NCBI GenBank assembly: GCA_963825685.1
Contig: CAWGUD010000041.1
Span: 31,622 to 95,621 of the forward strand
DNA length: 64,000 nucleotides
Direction: 5' to 3'
Source: JAOUEA01 sp963825685
GTDB taxonomy: Bacteria > Actinomycetota > UBA4738 > HRBIN12
The notes beneath the pieces are model-generated. The model did no database searches, was not told the origin of the DNA, and saw only the letters and a program-made list of their open reading frames with translations. Position numbers and translations under genes: made by a program. Position 1 is the first letter of the stretch. Every line of letters begins with the position of its first letter. Below, piece after piece: positions 62,983-64,000 of this stretch.

Positions 62983-63985
62983 GCCGCCACCCCGCGCTCC
63001 TTGCGGTCGACGGAGGCGGTTCGAAGATCGACGCCGCGCTGCTGCGGCGGGACGGTACCGTGCTGGGAGCCTCCAGCGTTCCGACCGCGAGAGTTCGATG
63101 AGAACGGTGGCGCGCAGCACATGGGCCAGGTGCTCGATGCCGTGTACGGCGGCGTGCTGTAGAGCTCGGATCGATCTCGCCCGGTCCCGGTCGCCGTCTC
63201 GGCGTCTACTGCCTCGCCGGCGCCGACTTTCCGGCAGACGACCGCCAGATCATGCGGTGGCTGCGGCACCGGGGGCTGACGGACCAAGAGAGCGTGCTCT
63301 GCGAACGACACGTTCGCGGTCTTGCGGGCCGGCAGGCAGCGGCAACTGGGGGGTCGCGTGGTGTGCGGGTTCGGCACGAACTGCTCCGCCGTAGCCCCCG
63401 ACGGCAGGATGACCCGGTTCCCCGCGGTTGGTCCGATCTCCGGGGACTGGGGAGGCGGCACCGACGTCGGCGAGGCGGGGCTCTGGCACGCCATCCGGTC
63501 CGAGGATGGCCGGGCGCGAAGACCGCGCTCGCCGACCACGTCCCGGCCGACCTCGGGTCCGACGGCCGTCAGGTGCTCGAGGCCGTGCACACGGACGGAC
63601 TCGACGACGACCGTCGCCGAGCTCGCGCCGGTGGTGTTCAGTGCCGCGACCGGCGGGCGACCCAGTCGCGCGGAGTGACTGGTGATCGGCAAGCCGATGA
63701 AGTCGTCGCGATGGCCACCACCGCGATCAACCGGCTGCGCATGCCGGCTCGATGTCGATGTGGTGCTCGGGCCGCCGTATCTTCCGCGCCGACGACGACG
63801 GCCTTCTTCCGTCGTATCCGCGACGGCGTGCCCAAGATGGCGCCCGCGGCGGGGTTCAGCGTCTTGACCGACCCCCCCGTGATCGGCGCCGCGTGGCTGG
63901 GTCTCGACAGGCTCGGCGCGAATGCGGCCGCCTACGCCCGCGCGCGCCGTGCCTTGACCCACGCTCGGCTGGCCGCACACACTAA
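62979..63985 (+). CDS. BadF/BcrA-type N-acetylglucosamine-kinase-like ATPase (many frameshifts)
   Basis: An ASKHA-fold sugar kinase resembling N-acetylglucosamine kinase: VSRHPALLAVDGGGSKIDAALLRRDGTVLGA gives the phosphate-1 loop, and later pieces include GVYCLAGADFPADDRQIMRWL, RGVRVRHELL and GFSVLTDPPVIGAAWLGLDRLGANAAAYARARRAL as the C-terminal helices. At least six one-base shifts break it. The end is not certain; a TAA at 63983-63985 in one frame is used, and the gene may continue outside. It would phosphorylate an amino sugar at C6. It starts by GTGA overlap with the deacetylase. Confidence 0.72.
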
Positions 63986-64000
63986 TCCCCGACGGAAGGA

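Noticed and set aside
58680..63985. A cluster of true pseudogenes in the last 5 kb
   Set aside because: Catalytic and binding motifs are conserved and only single-base frame breaks occur, across every gene alike, which fits sequence error better than decay.

Overview
The window is GC-rich bacterial chromosomal DNA, almost certainly from an uncultured or deep-branching actinomycete (Actinomycetota). Supporting signs are a DUF222/HNH (13E12-type) nuclease gene, a tatD-metG / rsmI-pmt neighbourhood, a deazaflavin-type PPOX protein, many GTG starts, many leaderless-type promoters (a TANNNT box 6-9 nt before the start codon) and a near-consensus actinobacterial parS site. No tRNA, rRNA, CRISPR array, insertion sequence or prophage was seen.

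Layout. 0.0-6.5 kb: housekeeping genes (tatD, metG, DUF222/HNH, HerA-like DUF853 ATPase, GNAT, rsmI). 6.6-20.6 kb: pmt mannosyltransferase, CocE-type hydrolase, YbaK-like deacylase, CPBP protease, FAD oxidoreductase, YCII protein, pirin, Lrp-type sensor domain, LEA-like protein, aminoglycoside-phosphotransferase-like kinase, MFS transporter, two PfkB kinases, macro-domain protein, rhodanese and a PNPOx-like protein. 20.6-23.1 kb: glycolate oxidase subunits glcD and glcE; glcF lies apart at 35.4 kb. 24.1-30.9 kb: a nitrous-oxide reductase cluster (nosZ, a cupredoxin lipoprotein, a membrane protein, nosD, nosF, nosY and an NsrR-like Rrf2 regulator). 31-35.4 kb: a PPOX protein, a decayed adenosine deaminase, a kynurenine-aminotransferase-like enzyme and tryptophan 2,3-dioxygenase. 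36.7-43.8 kb: phosphodiester glycosidase, RDD protein, a MoxR/CoxE pair, MscS channel and a delta-60 repeat protein. 43.9-48.6 kb: a form II CO-dehydrogenase-like molybdenum hydroxylase (small, large and medium subunits) with an ABM-domain protein and a methyltransferase. 48.8-64 kb: a sugar/amino-sugar catabolic island with a Gfo/Idh oxidoreductase, an ABC sugar importer, a ROK regulator, KDPG aldolase, KDG kinase, a D-serine-dehydratase-like PLP enzyme, two GH4 glycosidases, a DegT aminotransferase, a SIS sugar-phosphate isomerase/deaminase, a polysaccharide deacetylase and a BadF/NagK-type kinase.

How the parts fit. The nos genes form one coupled transcription unit that would make, mature and supply copper to N2O reductase. 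The 49-64 kb island is tied together by an identical 13-bp palindrome, AGGAAACTTTCCT, at the ROK/aldolase promoter and at the GH4/SIS promoter, so it is probably one ROK regulon. A plausible route is import of an amino-sugar glycoside, GH4 cleavage, then deacetylation, kinase and isomerase steps, with an amino-acid-type dehydratase feeding KDG into KdgK and the KDPG aldolase.

Quality caveat. Many otherwise well-conserved genes are broken by single-base frameshifts: about one per 1.5-2 kb up to 58.6 kb, then about one per 200 bp to the end. These look like assembly or read errors, so coordinates of broken genes are given for the whole reconstructed gene. The adenosine deaminase is different, because it also has substitutions at catalytic positions.
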